A stretch of DNA of 64,000 nucleotides from Brugia malayi (lineage: Eukaryota; Nematoda; Chromadorea; Rhabditida; Onchocercidae): contig NW_025062478.1 in assembly GCF_000002995.4 (NCBI RefSeq), forward strand, positions 11,156,001-11,220,000. Reading direction: 5' to 3'. The notes below the pieces were generated by a model. The model searched no databases. It was not told the origin of the DNA and was given only the letters and a program-made list of their open reading frames with translations. This document shows positions 41,874-52,952 of this stretch, one piece after another. The first letter of the stretch is position 1, and every line of letters starts with the position of its first letter. Position numbers and translations under genes: made by a program.

Positions 41874-43291
41874 TCTCGATACTTCTGAAGTATAATTTAA
41901 TCTATCCCCAATTTTCCACTCTCATTATTTTAAACAGAATTTTAGATCAACATTGCTATACTCCCCGAATTTTCACTATTTTTTCATTCTTTGATTCAAA
42001 TAATAGAATGAAATTTTGTTTATAAATTTGATAGAAATTCCATTTGCCACTATTCTTGAATTTTGCACTGCATGGATTTAAAAAGGGCAATATTTTCGAA
42101 CATCCCTTTTCTTTTTGTCTTTGTAACATTCGTGTTTAATAAAAAACTACCAACCAGATTTTAGTAACAGTTTTTCAGTGATGCATTAGATTTGTTTTTT
42201 TATAAGTGAGAAGCAAAGGAAGGAAATCCTCTCCATATTTATTAGTAGCATTTGCTGAGGTAACAAAGCCACACTTAGGATTGTAATTTATTTCGAAAAT
42301 TTTCCACTCTCCTTTAAGTGTTTGCACTTTGAGTTAGTTTGTCATGATGATGATAACGATACCGATGATGATGATGATGATGGTGGTAGTGATGATGATG
42401 ATGATAGTGATGATGATGATGGCAGTGTTGATAATTTCTATAATTTTAAATTATATTTTTCTATAATTTAAAATTAGATGAAAAACTGTCCCTTGTAAAG
42501 CAATAATGATGCTAATAATATTGATAACTTTTAAAATTCTTTCAAAACCGCTTCATACAACGAACAAAAATTAAGTGATAGCTGTTATCAGATCAATTAG
42601 AATTGAAGAAATTGTTGAGAGTATAATTTATTTCATTACTACTACTAATTTGCATATAGATAGATTACAATACGTACGTATATTTGAATATCAATATTGA
42701 TCAAAACAACGAAACAAAATGTGAATGCTTTGTTTTTACTACTAAAAAGATTATTTGGATCAATAAATTAGTTAATTACTTCTTAGCAGATATTACTCTA
42801 AGTTAACAATAAGTTGAAATACTTTAGCAGCTATGCTTCTACCGGCACTTCTCACAGTGCATGAATTGTTGGTTGACTTTGATGACACAACAAGTTACCC
42901 GTTACTTTGGTAACAGAGATGAAAAGGATGAAAAACAATTTTGAAATGAATTCTCTCTCTCTTTTGAAATAACTAACAAACTGGTCGATCTACTATTTCT
43001 ATTCATTTCTTATCATATTTTCCTTTTGAATATATCTCACATTTTTAGTACTTTAATTGCTTCATTAAAACTATGAAATAATTGTTTCTCATTTCTTTTT
43101 TTTAAATATTTCTCAATCCATCTGCTGTTTTCGATATTTTCGACAGTGTTTAAACGATGAAGTAAAATATTTAAAGTGAATGAAGAATTAATATCTATTA
43201 TTAGCATACATTCATAATGATTAATAATAACAACAATAACAATAATAATAATAATAACAGTAGTAATAATACCAATCACAATACTAATACC

Positions 43292-43332
<41 letters not shown>

Positions 43333-43523
43333 TAATACCAATAATAGTAATAATAATAATATTATTGGTATTATTACTACTTTTCCGTTAGTGGAGCATT
43401 GAAGAATACCTCTCTTTTGTCAAATAAGGTTAAAAAAAAATTCAAATTGCCAATATTACTGTGAAATGATAATGATTTTGATAATTATTCATAATTTCGT
43501 ACCATTTCACTTCATTTTTTCGA

Positions 43524-43604
43524 GAAAACTATAGTTTTGATCTGTCATCATATCTTCGTGAAAGAAAACTATAGTTTTGATCTGTCATCGTATCTGTCGT
43601 GAAA
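43524..43604 (+). repeat. 40-bp tandem duplication at the 5' edge of the retrotransposon
   Basis: GAAAACTATAGTTTTGATCT...TCGTGAAA occurs twice in a row (43524-43563 and 43564-43604), with small differences. Each copy joins flanking host DNA to the tip of the LTR (TCGTGAAA). Units A and B have the host part once. It is a scar of repair or replication slippage at the element edge. Confidence 0.85.
43590..43594 (+). other. left target-site duplication
   Basis: GTATC directly before the element end TGTCGTGAAA. The same GTATC follows the right end at 47211-47215, and unit A has it once at the equivalent site (ATCGTATCAATAAAATC). Five-base duplications are typical of BEL/Pao integration. Confidence 0.93.
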
Positions 43605-45053
43605 ATTATTCATTACCTGCCACATCATGATGTTCGTAATCCAGGTAAAACTACCACTAAGTTAAGGATTGTTTATGATGCTTCAGCGCACATAAAGGGA
43701 ATGAAAAGTTTAAATGAAGTATTATATCGTGGATCAATTAACCTCCCAGATCTTGTGGGAGTATTATTACGCTTTAGAATGATGAAAGGGGTAATCACAG
43801 CTGACATTGAAAAGGCATTCTTACAAATACAGTTACACCTTTCAGAAAGAAATTGTACTCGCTTCCTTTGGCTAAAGGAAGTAGAAGGAAGTGTATCCAA
43901 CGAGAATATAAAATGTTACCGTTTTAGAAGAATCCCGTTTGGAGTAATATCATCCCCCTTTTTACTATCTGCTACCCTGAATTATCATTTGGAAAACCAC
44001 GTTAGTGAATTAGCCGCAGAAATAAAGAAAAACCTTTATGTGGACAACGTTATTGTGTCATCAAACGGAACGCAGGACGCATTAGAAAAATATGCAGAAA
44101 TGAAATCCATCTTCAATGAAGCCTCAATGAATCTAAGGGAGTTCTTATCTAACGACGAAGAATTTTATGCAGAACTGCCGCAGCAAGATCGAGCAATAAG
44201 AAAAAATACGAAAATCCTCGGCATCTCATGGAATCCCTGTCAAGACGTCATTCAGATAAAATTAAATCCATGGAATGACCGAGAACTAACAAAAAGAACG
44301 ATCTTACAGTTTGTTGCATCACAATATGATCCACTAGGATTTTTAGTTCCAATAATGGTAAGATTTAAAATATTTTTGCAAAATTTATGGAAAAAGAATA
44401 ATTCGTGGGATCAGATATTAGATGAGCAAGACCATAAGCAATGGAAATTTCTTATTGCTGAATGGGCAACGGTCGTAAAAGACTTACCACGATTTGTAAC
44501 AACTTCTACAGATTTAATTGGAATACATGTATTTACTGATGCTTCAAGCGTAGCATATTCAGCAGCAGTGTATTTAGTGAGTCAGGATATGCAAGAAACA
44601 AAGTTATCGCTCATTTTTGCAAAATCTCGCATTGCTCCTATTAAAGGCATGACAATACCGCGTCTAGAGCTAATGGCCATACTAATCGGAACGCGAGCAG
44701 CGCAATTTGTCATAACACAGCTGGATATCGTCAATACAAGGATAATTTTATGGTCAGATTCTAAATGTGCTTTATATTGGATAAAAAACCATTCCAACCT
44801 ATTACCAAGATTTGTTCAAAACCGAGTCGAGGAAATACGTAAAACGAAATTTATCTTTCGTTATATTCCATCAGAAGATAACCCTGTAGACGTGGCAACT
44901 AGAGGTCTTAATCCAAACCAACTTAGAAGTTTTACACCATGGTGGCATGGACCGTCGTGGCTAGTAAAAGGAGAAATCAGTTGGCCACAATGGGAATACG
45001 AATTTGACAACAGTGACGAACCAGAAGAAATCACTATATCAGAAGTCTCGTGA
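43599..45053 (+). pseudogene. BEL/Pao pol fragment: reverse transcriptase and RNase H
   Basis: A 484-codon frame starting inside the residual LTR tip; the true start is deleted. RT motifs are visible: LRIVYDASA, ITADIEKAFLQIQL (catalytic Asp), FGVISSPFLL and YVDNV at the YxDD box, where the second Asp is Asn. RNase H follows with HVFTDASS, RLELMAIL, LWSDSKCALYWI and EDNPVDVATRG. It ends at a TGA (45051-45053), after which the same frame continues to 45524, so this stop looks disabling. Confidence 0.93.
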
Positions 45054-45059
45054 ATATGC

Positions 45060-45524
45060 ATGGATCATAACTTTCAATTTATTGATAGCAAACGTTTTAG
45101 CAAATGGCTAAGACTGTTACGAACAACAGCGTGGATCCTTAAATTCATTCGATTAACAACTAAAGGCAGATTATCATGGCTACAGTCTGTTTCAATCGAA
45201 AGAAGTCGATTTACAGCTGAAGATTACAAAGTGTCAGAATGGCTGTTAATTAGACAAGCACAATCTGAAGGAATCAATGACGACGAAATAAACAAGTGGA
45301 ATTTATTCCACACCGAAGATGATAAACTATGGAGATCTACTAGCCGACTCGTGAACTCGGAACTGCCTGAAACTAGCAAATATCCTATCTATCTCCCTCG
45401 ACACAACCCAATAACAGAACTCCTTATACTATACCAACATGAAAATCTGTGTCATTCAGGTATCGCCCATACACTTTCAGAATTAAGGAGTAGATTTTGG
45501 ATTCCCAAAGGCAGGACTGAATAA
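45060..45524 (+). pseudogene. BEL/Pao pol fragment: linker to integrase zinc-binding region
   Basis: Same frame as the RT/RNase H part, separated by one in-frame stop. It ends in [20 protein letters not shown] and WIPKGR, the HHCC-type region before integrase. A small deletion near 45518-45523 throws it out of frame with the CRICKRW sequence that should follow directly. Confidence 0.88.
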
Positions 45525-46831
45525 TAAACAGATGTCGAATCTGTAAACGTTGGAACTCTAGATCGTTTAAATTACCACCAATGGCAAGTCTCCCGGAAAC
45601 TCGTGTCAATCGATCTAGAGCCTTCGCACATGTTGGCGTGGATTATTTTGGCCCTCTTTCAATCAAGGGCAATAGCGTGTCAACAAAAAGGTGGGTAATA
45701 TTATTTACATGCTTTACAACAAGAGCCATGCATCTCGAATTAGCAGAAGACCAATCCGCAGAAACCTTTTTGCATGCTATCCGAAGATTTGTTGCGAGAC
45801 GAGGGTGTCCTGAGCTAATTCTGAGTGACAGTGCCACTCAATTCCAGGCTTTCAGATCTCTTATGACACAGGTCAAAGTCTCCAACTTCTTAGCAAAGGG
45901 AAGAATGACTTGGAAAAATATTATACCAAAGGCTCCGTGGCAAGGAGGAATCTACGAGAGATTAATTGGGTTAACGAAAAATGCGCTAAGAAGAGCTATT
46001 GGCAGAAAATTTCTAGCAGAAAGGGAATTGGTAACATTAATTGCAGAAGTTGAAGGTATACTTAATACCCGACCACTAACTTACGCCAATTTTGACGATT
46101 GTGTCATTATACGTCCAACTGATTTTATTTTGCCTAACGCTTCGCTCCATCTACCTATAAATGAAGTTTATAGCAAGCAGGAAGAATTCACCCCTTATAG
46201 ACTAGATACCAGAGAAAAACTCGTGAGACACTGGGAAAGTACCCTTAAAACTCTCAATGTTTTTTGGGAAATCTGGAGAACCGAATATTTAACTAGCCTC
46301 AGAGAACGCACGCAAAGGGAAATTACCTCATCCAAAGGAGCACAAAAAAGAACTCCAAGAAAGGGAGAGATTGTACTCTTAAATGAATCGGGAATTCCAA
46401 GAGGAATGTGGAAATTATCACGGATCAAGGACATCAAAATCGATAAAGACGGTAAAGTTAGGAACGTTCAGGTGGAAACTCCCACTGGGAAACTTCTCGA
46501 TCGTCCAATAAATGTCTTATATCCTCTCGAAGTTAATCATGAAGAAATTCATCTTGAACCTAATAAGAAAGAAAATATGAAAATTCCGGAAACCGAACAG
46601 AACACTGAGGAGCTCCAGGAACCTATTGCGATGCGAACTAGGAGCAATACAAAACGACAATCTCGATTAAAGGAGGACCAAACAACTATCACCGCACCAT
46701 CATCAGAAACCTGTAGAGATTTACACGATCAAAAACAGATCAATGGAAGTAAACAACCCCCACTTTCTTATGAACCCCACGCATTACCCACCTTTTCTGG
46801 TCGGGAGTGTCGTGAAAGACGAAATATTTAA
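45521..46831 (+). pseudogene. BEL/Pao pol fragment: integrase and C-terminal DUF5641-like domain
   Basis: Begins with CRICKRW (second half of the zinc-binding motif). The integrase core follows with Asp in HVGVDYFGPL, Asp in ELILSDSATQF and Glu in WQGGIYERLIGLTKNAL, and then ILNTRPLTY. The C-terminal part (GMWKLSRIKDI, RNVQVETPTGKL, RPINVLYPLE) matches the DUF5641 domain common in Pao polyproteins. The frame runs 24 bases into the 3' LTR. No envelope-like frame follows. Confidence 0.92.
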
Positions 46832-46890
46832 ATTATTATATCTAAAACTAACAAATTCCTCTTATCTGATTCCTTTTCCTCACACAACAA

Positions 46891-46935
46891 AAACCCTTTG
46901 TTAGCAAACCCTTCGTTAGCAAACCCTTTGTTAGC
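46891..46935 (+). repeat. 15-bp triple repeat in U3
   Basis: AAACCCTTTGTTAGC three times in a row (the second copy has TTC for TTT), then a fourth partial copy. The position in U3 would suit an enhancer-like repeat; function is not shown. Confidence 0.9.
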
Positions 46936-47142
46936 AAAACCCCTTATTTAGCAGTCTTTGTTTCACATCAGTTAAATACCCTCCGCCGGATATCTGGTCA
47001 GCTCAGTTCTGCATATAAACCATCGTCCTCCATACGGTGGTTCATTCTGCATTTGGGGTGGTTTTGATATCATTTTAATGTTTTATAATTATATCTTTCG
47101 TTATGCGTTTGTTAATCGGCGTAGCATCCGTAAAACGATAAA

Positions 47143-47148
47143 TATAAA
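47143..47148 (+). promoter_or_regulatory. LTR TATA box
   Basis: TATAAA lies 35 bp before the first G of the SL1 sequence, close to normal TATA-to-start spacing. Another TATAAA at about 47015 is a weaker candidate because it is far from any likely R start. Confidence 0.55.
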
Positions 47149-47171
47149 GCGCTATTATTTGCTTCATGTTA

Positions 47172-47177
47172 AATAAA
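47172..47177 (+). terminator. LTR polyadenylation signal
   Basis: AATAAA immediately before the SL1 sequence. Cleavage about 20 nt downstream would fall near the end of SL1. Confidence 0.65.
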
Positions 47178-47199
47178 GGTTTAATTACCCAAGTTTGAG
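47178..47199 (+). other. exact SL1 spliced-leader sequence inside the LTR
   Basis: The 22 bases start GGTTTAATTA and end CAAGTTTGAG, identical to the nematode SL1 leader as I know it. They are followed by GT (GAG/GTTTCACGACA), as the SL exon is followed by a GT donor, but the rest of an SL RNA gene (Sm site, stem-loops) is absent. It lies between the AATAAA and the LTR end. Confidence 0.95.
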
Positions 47200-47210
47200 G
47201 TTTCACGACA

Positions 47211-47215
47211 GTATC
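47211..47215 (+). other. right target-site duplication
   Basis: GTATC, matching 43590-43594, followed by AATAAAATCGATATTC as in units A and B. Confidence 0.93.
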
Positions 47216-49223
47216 AATAAAATCGATATTCAAGTACCAATTTTCAAAATAAACTGTTATTTTGCTTTTATTAGTTCGTTAAATTATTAATAATCAATGC
47301 TAAACTAAGAGGAAAGGAAAAGAAGGGAAAATTATTACAAATAGAATTTAAGATTAAAAATAAATTTGCATAAATCAGTAGCAAATAAAATCTTCTATTA
47401 TCTTCTTATAGTAATTTCAGTATTCTTTAACTTTATATTATTGATAAGTAATTGGCAAAAAAAGAGAGGATTAGCATGCTAGCATCGCAATTATAATTGT
47501 TATCACTTTTTGATATTAATGCCAATAGTGATAAAAGGTCAGATATCATCATCTATAATAAGTGAACTTTTATAAACGTTATCAAATTTCAAAAATTATT
47601 TGCTAAATTTTAAAATTTAAAAAATTTCCTACAAATTCATTTCTTATTCAGTGAAATTTTTGCTGGAAAATGAAAAAAAGTAAGCTTTCTACTGATTTTT
47701 AAATTGATAATTTTTTGATATCTTTGTTCATTCATCAGTAATCAACTGACAAAAGAGACAAAGAGTAAACTTCTAAATTGATTTTACCGATTTTTTTTTT
47801 CGATTTACTTTATTGAAAAGGTAAAGTAATCTTAGGTTTTTACATTTGCTATCCATTATTCAATTATTAGATTATTTGTTGTTTTCAATATTTGATTTAA
47901 GGCATTTGCAACCATTTTATATGGCATTTCGTGTCGCAGAAAAGTAAATTAAATGATTTAATTCAATTAAAATAACAAACTTTTTAATATAATTATTTAG
48001 CATTAAAGGAGCGATGCAGAAATTAGTTGGTTATTGGGTGTATAATTGAATAAAAAATTGAAAAAGTTAATAGGAAAAGTTTAAAGGACTAAGTGTCATA
48101 TCAAATATGAAAGAGCAATATCCATTGTTTTATGCAATAAATCAAATAATTCATTTTATTTCTGAACAGCTTTAGCAATCACAATTTTCTGCACTGTGGC
48201 GCAATTGTCGTTTCAAATTTTGAGTTTGATTCCAATTCTGAATTTTATCAAATCAAATTTTGTCCATGCAACGTTTTTTTTAGAATTTAACTACGTTGTT
48301 CTGAAGTTAATCATTTCTTTTCATTTTTGTCCTATGGTCACTTCTTCTGTTAATGAGAATCGGCTTGACAAAAAGCGCAAATTATTTTCCAAGTTGAGTT
48401 TTTCTTTTTTTTTTTTTTTTTCCCAAATTTAAGAGTAAATATTAAAGGTAATGAACTTGTTCCAAGTAAGAAATAATTTCATTCACAATAAACAAATACA
48501 ATTTGAAGTATACCACCATAATTTTCTCTCGGAAAAAGAGCCATTAATTAGCATAATTCATTCAAATTTCATCAAAATTGCAACTTTATCAGCTTTTAGT
48601 AATTAATTTGCATAATTCAATTTATCGAATAAAACTATGAAAAGTTTAAAGTTATTTTTGTGAAACATTGAAAGCTAAACAAAAATGATATTGGCTCTGA
48701 AACAGAGAAAATTTTTTACGACACATTTAAAATTTTGTATTCTTTTGTGATGAATTTCATTCGGTGATTATCTGAAAAGAAAAAAACACATAAAAAATAT
48801 TAAAAGAAATGTCACACTATTATATTTTTAATATTATATTATTACTATTTTTATTACATAGATGATATTTAAAAAATTTTTCTGCCAACATTTGAATTGA
48901 TTAGAATATTTTATTTAAAGTTTAAAAGTGCTGATTGCTGCATAAAAGAATTTATATTCATCCATGCAACTATAAAACAAAAAATATTTTTTTTTTTTTT
49001 AAATAAAAAGATTATTAAGCAATATTTTGATAAAACATTTAAAAAAATTTTGAAAGAAATCAAAAAATATCAAATCAAAAATAAAAACTAAATTGCACAT
49101 TTACTTAGCTGACAGTAAGACTTAAACAATCTCTGTTCCTTTCCATATGTCATACTGAAATATGCGAACTCTCAGCTATACCTTTCTCTCATCTGTTAAT
49201 TACTTCCTGGTTTACTCTCGTTT

Positions 49224-50606
49224 TTACCTAAAAATTTCATACAAATGTATATTTGTTGACCTTTTGCCGAAACTGAGAAACTCGCGGTCAAATGCGCCGC
49301 TGTCAATGCCACTTTTTTTGTTTGAATTGATCAGATTGCGCTCAAATGGCACCGCTCGTTTGCCGAAATTCATGAAATCCCTATCAAAAGTGCTGCTTTT
49401 CTTGTGGAGTAATTCGGGATTGTCACCAACTTTTAGTGTTATATCAGACCAATCGTCACCAATGGAACGTTTTCCAAAATTCATGAAATCTCTCGAGAAC
49501 TAAACAAATTAAAATATGTAACAATTTAAGGCATTCATCAATGAAAACTACTTTTTTCTTTGAATTATTATGAAGAAATTATGTCAACTTTTTTTTCTTT
49601 TTTCAATTTTTACCATATTTCATATTTAATATTTTAGTTTTTTCTTTTTTTTTTATTTAAATATTTTTGAAATTATTCTTCATTTTTTTAATAGTTAAAA
49701 TGCATTAACTTGCATCTTTTATTAAATTTTTACCAGGAACTTTTTTAAATTTTATTGCATAAATTGATTTAAATATAATTTCAAATAAAATAAATAATTT
49801 TTGTGTAAGACTAAAGACTATTTTAAGTATTCTAAATGCAACAATGAAAATATTAAAAACATTTTTAAACAAAAGAATGCTAACTAATAAAAAAAATATT
49901 ACTCTTTTTTGATGACATCTGTTGACATTGACAAACAAATTATATTCCTATCATTTACAGAAATTAAAATTAAGAATTTAAAAAAAAAAAAAAAAAAGGA
50001 TCTAGAAAAAGATAAAAAGGATGTGGACAATGATGATTTTTGTGTGACAAAAAAGCTTTTTGTCACCTCTCCTCTTTTAAGAGAAGCAATATTGCGATCA
50101 AATTGTGGTATTATTATATTTGGTGAACGTTTTCCAAAATGCATGAAATCTCTTGCCAATCGATCGTTGTAATTGGCTGTAAAATTTAAATAGCAAATTA
50201 TTAATTTTTTTTTTTTTTAGTATTTTCATCATCATAAAACGACAAAACAGTTGACATTTTAGATGAAGATTGATTAGCCTAAATTAATTAAAATTTATAG
50301 CTTATGTAATGATAACAAATTAATTCCCTTATCTATTCCTTCCAACTATTTTTGATTATAATAATTAATGAATTAATTAATTAGAATGCGATAAAAAATT
50401 TTATTTTAAAAAAGTACGATAGAATAATCATTTAGTATTTTTCAAATTTCATTTTGCTCAGTTTCATTTTACATTTTTTTTTTTTTTTCATTTTACTCAG
50501 CTAGTTTCTTTTTTAATAAAAAAAAAAAAGCTATATTACCATAATATTCTGATTGAACAATGGCAGCAGCTAATGAAATGAGTATAAGAATTGTCATAGT
50601 TTCCAT
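49224..50606 (-). CDS. nlp-13: nlp-13-like neuropeptide precursor, unit C copy
   Basis: Three exons on the - strand: 50606-50540 (signal peptide, METMTILILIS...), 50176-50067 and 49499-49224; phases agree, 150 residues. Dibasic sites release several related amidated peptides: ANYNDRLARDFMHFG-KR, GEFSRDFMNFG-KR (across the exon 2-3 junction), SSTFDRDFMNFG-KR and SGIDSGAFDREFLSFG-KR. Non-amidated spacers lie between them, and the tail is STNIHLYEIFR. The FSRDFMNFG and FDRDFMNFG types are close to C. elegans NLP-13 peptides of FSRDIMSFG type. Peptide variety suggests this copy is nearest the ancestral gene. In units A and B the exon 2 and exon 3 RDxMxF-KR motifs are fused and intron 2 is missing. 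Confidence 0.85.
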
Positions 50607-50690
50607 TGTTAGTTACCCTTCTCACCTGAAATGAAAAAAAAAAAACAAACACAAAATTATATTAATCGATCGAAATATATACAACAATGG

Positions 50691-52952
50691 AAAAAGCGCA
50701 TACTAAAATTGCTTCTAAAATTTCAAACATTGAAAATTTTATGAGTTAAATTTTAATCTTTAAATGATGGACAAATTTAATTTTTATTGATTGCCATTTT
50801 AGCACAAAACAATTAGTATTGGAGAGTAATTACATCATATTTTGATCTAATGAAATAATAATAGTTAGTTTAGATTTACTAATGCATAATCATTAATCAA
50901 TAAACAATCATTATTTTTTTTTGCGGAATCAATCCACTGACCGGAAGAGAGCGGAAAAGCGGAAAAGTTGAAAGTTATATGTACTAAATTTTTAATACTA
51001 AATTTAGCAATTGATTTGCTTTACTTTCAATTATCTTCAGAAAAAAATTTTTTTTTTTTTTTAAGAGAATCATTTCAGTTTGCACTTTATGATGATTAAC
51101 CTTCCGAATGATGTCAGGAAATGGCCTTCCTGAATGATTTCTTGACGAGAAATTTCTGAATGGATATTCGAGAACTAATTTCCTGGATGATAGAGTTTCT
51201 GTTGAATATGAATGAAGAATGCTTCTAAATGATATTTGAAGGTGAGCTTTCCGAAATATCCAGGGATGGACTTCCTAGACAATTTGAATTTCTCTCAGAT
51301 GACAATAAACTGCCATAAGTCATACCTGTACTATTTGCTTGCCTTGAAGCCTATCATAAAACGGAAAAAGTTAATTAGTACTGATAAATTTATAAAGTTA
51401 AATTTATCATCCCAGTCCCTAGCTGTCACCCTAGTTCCTAGTTGTCACCACACTTAATAGCTATCATCCCAGTTAATAGCTAACTATCATAATATCATTT
51501 TGATGACACACTAAAATTGTCAAAGTGTCCTGCTATCAATGTACTAAAGTTTGCTATTATTTTAAATGAGAAAAGCTTGAAAGTAATAATTTACATAGTA
51601 TCAAAATTTTAAAGAGTTTTAAATAAAGGAAGGAAATTAAGAAAAAATCTAATTGCTCTCCTTGTTGACAAATCATTCATTTGGAATATTTTCAAAATTT
51701 CTAAAACTTTTTTTTTTAGCTATTAGAGTAAATTAATTTTATGCAAATGAAAGAATTATTTGTTTATCATAATCAAATTACAGTGATAAAATGAAAGTAT
51801 AAGTAATAAAAAAAAAAAGAATTTTAAGGAAAATTTGGGTCAAAATAGTACAAAAAACATGAATTTTTGAGAGATAGCAAGTAAATAATAATTTAATAAC
51901 AATTATTTGTTTATCTATACGACAGAAATGACAGAAAAGATCTTTTAGCAATAATAATTCTTGAAAAAAAAAAAAAAAATTAAGTTTCCTTATTAAATTT
52001 AAAAAATATTATTTCAAATGCTATTAATAAAAAAGAAAAGTGATAAATGGAAAATGAGCGGAACAGCTTTAACAAATGGTATATAATTTGTAAAGTTAAA
52101 CAAAAAAGAAAAAAAGGGAATCAAAGTATAAAGTCGTCTTAAGGAAGCATTTTATGAATTCGCAGTACTAATAAATTGGATTTGAACGAATATTAAATTA
52201 AAGACTTTTTTTTTTATTTTTCTTCAATAATATTACGAAATTTAATATTTATTTCATTTTTTGGTAAATGCAATTTAAAAAGTTTATCGTACTAAGAAAA
52301 GTGTAAACAATACGTTCACAATTGTTTGTTTACAAACTAATGAGTTTTTTTTTTTTTTTTTTTCTTGACAAAATATTTAAATAGGAAAAGTTTGATAATT
52401 AATTGAAATTGAAAAAATTTTTATAAAATTGAAATATATGCCAAAAAGAAGAAAAAAAAAAACTAATAGTTAAGCTAATTTTTTTTTTTTTTAGTTAAGC
52501 AAAAAAAAAAATGAGAATAAATAAAAGCAATGAAAAAGTCTTTGAGATGCATAATGAAAAAAAAAAAATGATTGAAAGAATTATATCATCAAGTCGTTCT
52601 TATTTATAATTTCACTATTCAACAAATCATCAAAAATAGATGAGTTTGAAGGGAGGAGAAGAAGTAAAATTGAAAGTAATGAAAGAGAGATAATGAATTG
52701 CTTACTATTATTATTATTATTATTTACTCATAATTTGCAATTCATTTGTAAGCATCAAGCGGAGCAGTAGAAAATAAAATGCGATACGATGCGATGCGAT
52801 GACGAATCTGTCGCATTTCTCGTAAAAAAGAATTTAGAAAGAATTTGCAACAGTTTTTTTTTTTTTTTTTGAAATGAAAATGAAAAAAAAAATTTTTGAA
52901 TTAAATCAATTCTAACGCATTTGTATGTGCAATATTTATTTAACCAGCTAAT
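50691..52952. other. AT-rich region right of unit C
   Basis: No gene is supported. The sequence is low in complexity with many A and T runs. A short GATGC/GATACG stretch lies near 52782-52800. The segment TTTTTGAATTAAATCAATTC at about 52893 recurs at about 52975 beside the minisatellite. Confidence 0.6.

Larger units (their letters stand above)
36390..42315. repeat. tandem unit B
   Basis: Same order as unit A at an offset of about 5927 from the second ESCO copy to the third. Differences from A include shorter GAT and longer AAT tracts, an insertion near 38440 (AATTAAAATTTGAAATTAG), a 14-bp local duplication near 38685-38700, and two fewer 96-bp repeats in the neuropeptide exon. It joins directly to the unit A ESCO copy at CTCTCCTTTAAGTG. 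Confidence 0.95.
43595..47210 (+). mobile_element. BEL/Pao LTR retrotransposon, internally deleted
   Basis: Bounded by GTATC duplications and ending in inverted tips TGTCGTGAAA and TTTCACGACA. Of the 5' LTR only the first 10 bp remain. They are fused directly to the reverse transcriptase region, so the rest of the 5' LTR, the primer-binding site, gag, protease and the start of reverse transcriptase are gone. The pol remainder reads RT, RNase H, integrase, in the BEL/Pao order. It is broken by one stop and one frameshift. The 3' LTR (46808-47210) is complete. Units A and B lack the insertion, so it arrived after or during the tandem duplication. Confidence 0.95.
46808..47210 (+). repeat. 3' LTR of the BEL/Pao element
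   Basis: 403 bp from TGTCGTGAAAGACG to TTTCACGACA. It holds a 15-bp direct repeat (46891-46935), a TATA box (TATAAA, 47143-47148), an AATAAA signal (47172-47177), an exact 22-nt SL1 sequence (47178-47199) and 11 bp of terminal sequence. There is no 5' LTR to compare with, so U3, R and U5 limits are inferred. Confidence 0.92.
42316..50690. repeat. tandem unit C, interrupted by a BEL/Pao element
   Basis: Starts like units A and B and ends at ACAACAATGG, after which the sequence is unrelated (AAAAAGCGCATAC) instead of ESCO. It carries a retrotransposon insertion at 43595-47210. Its neuropeptide gene (49224-50606) has three exons and quite different peptides, although the surrounding non-coding sequence is nearly the same as in A and B. 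Confidence 0.93.

Noticed and set aside
47178..47210. SL RNA gene
   Set aside because: Only the 22-nt leader and GT are present. The Sm-binding site and stem-loops of an SL RNA do not follow; the LTR ends 11 bp later.
46832..47210. Envelope gene that would make the element an errantivirus-like retrovirus
   Set aside because: The integrase frame runs directly into the 3' LTR and there is no further open frame.
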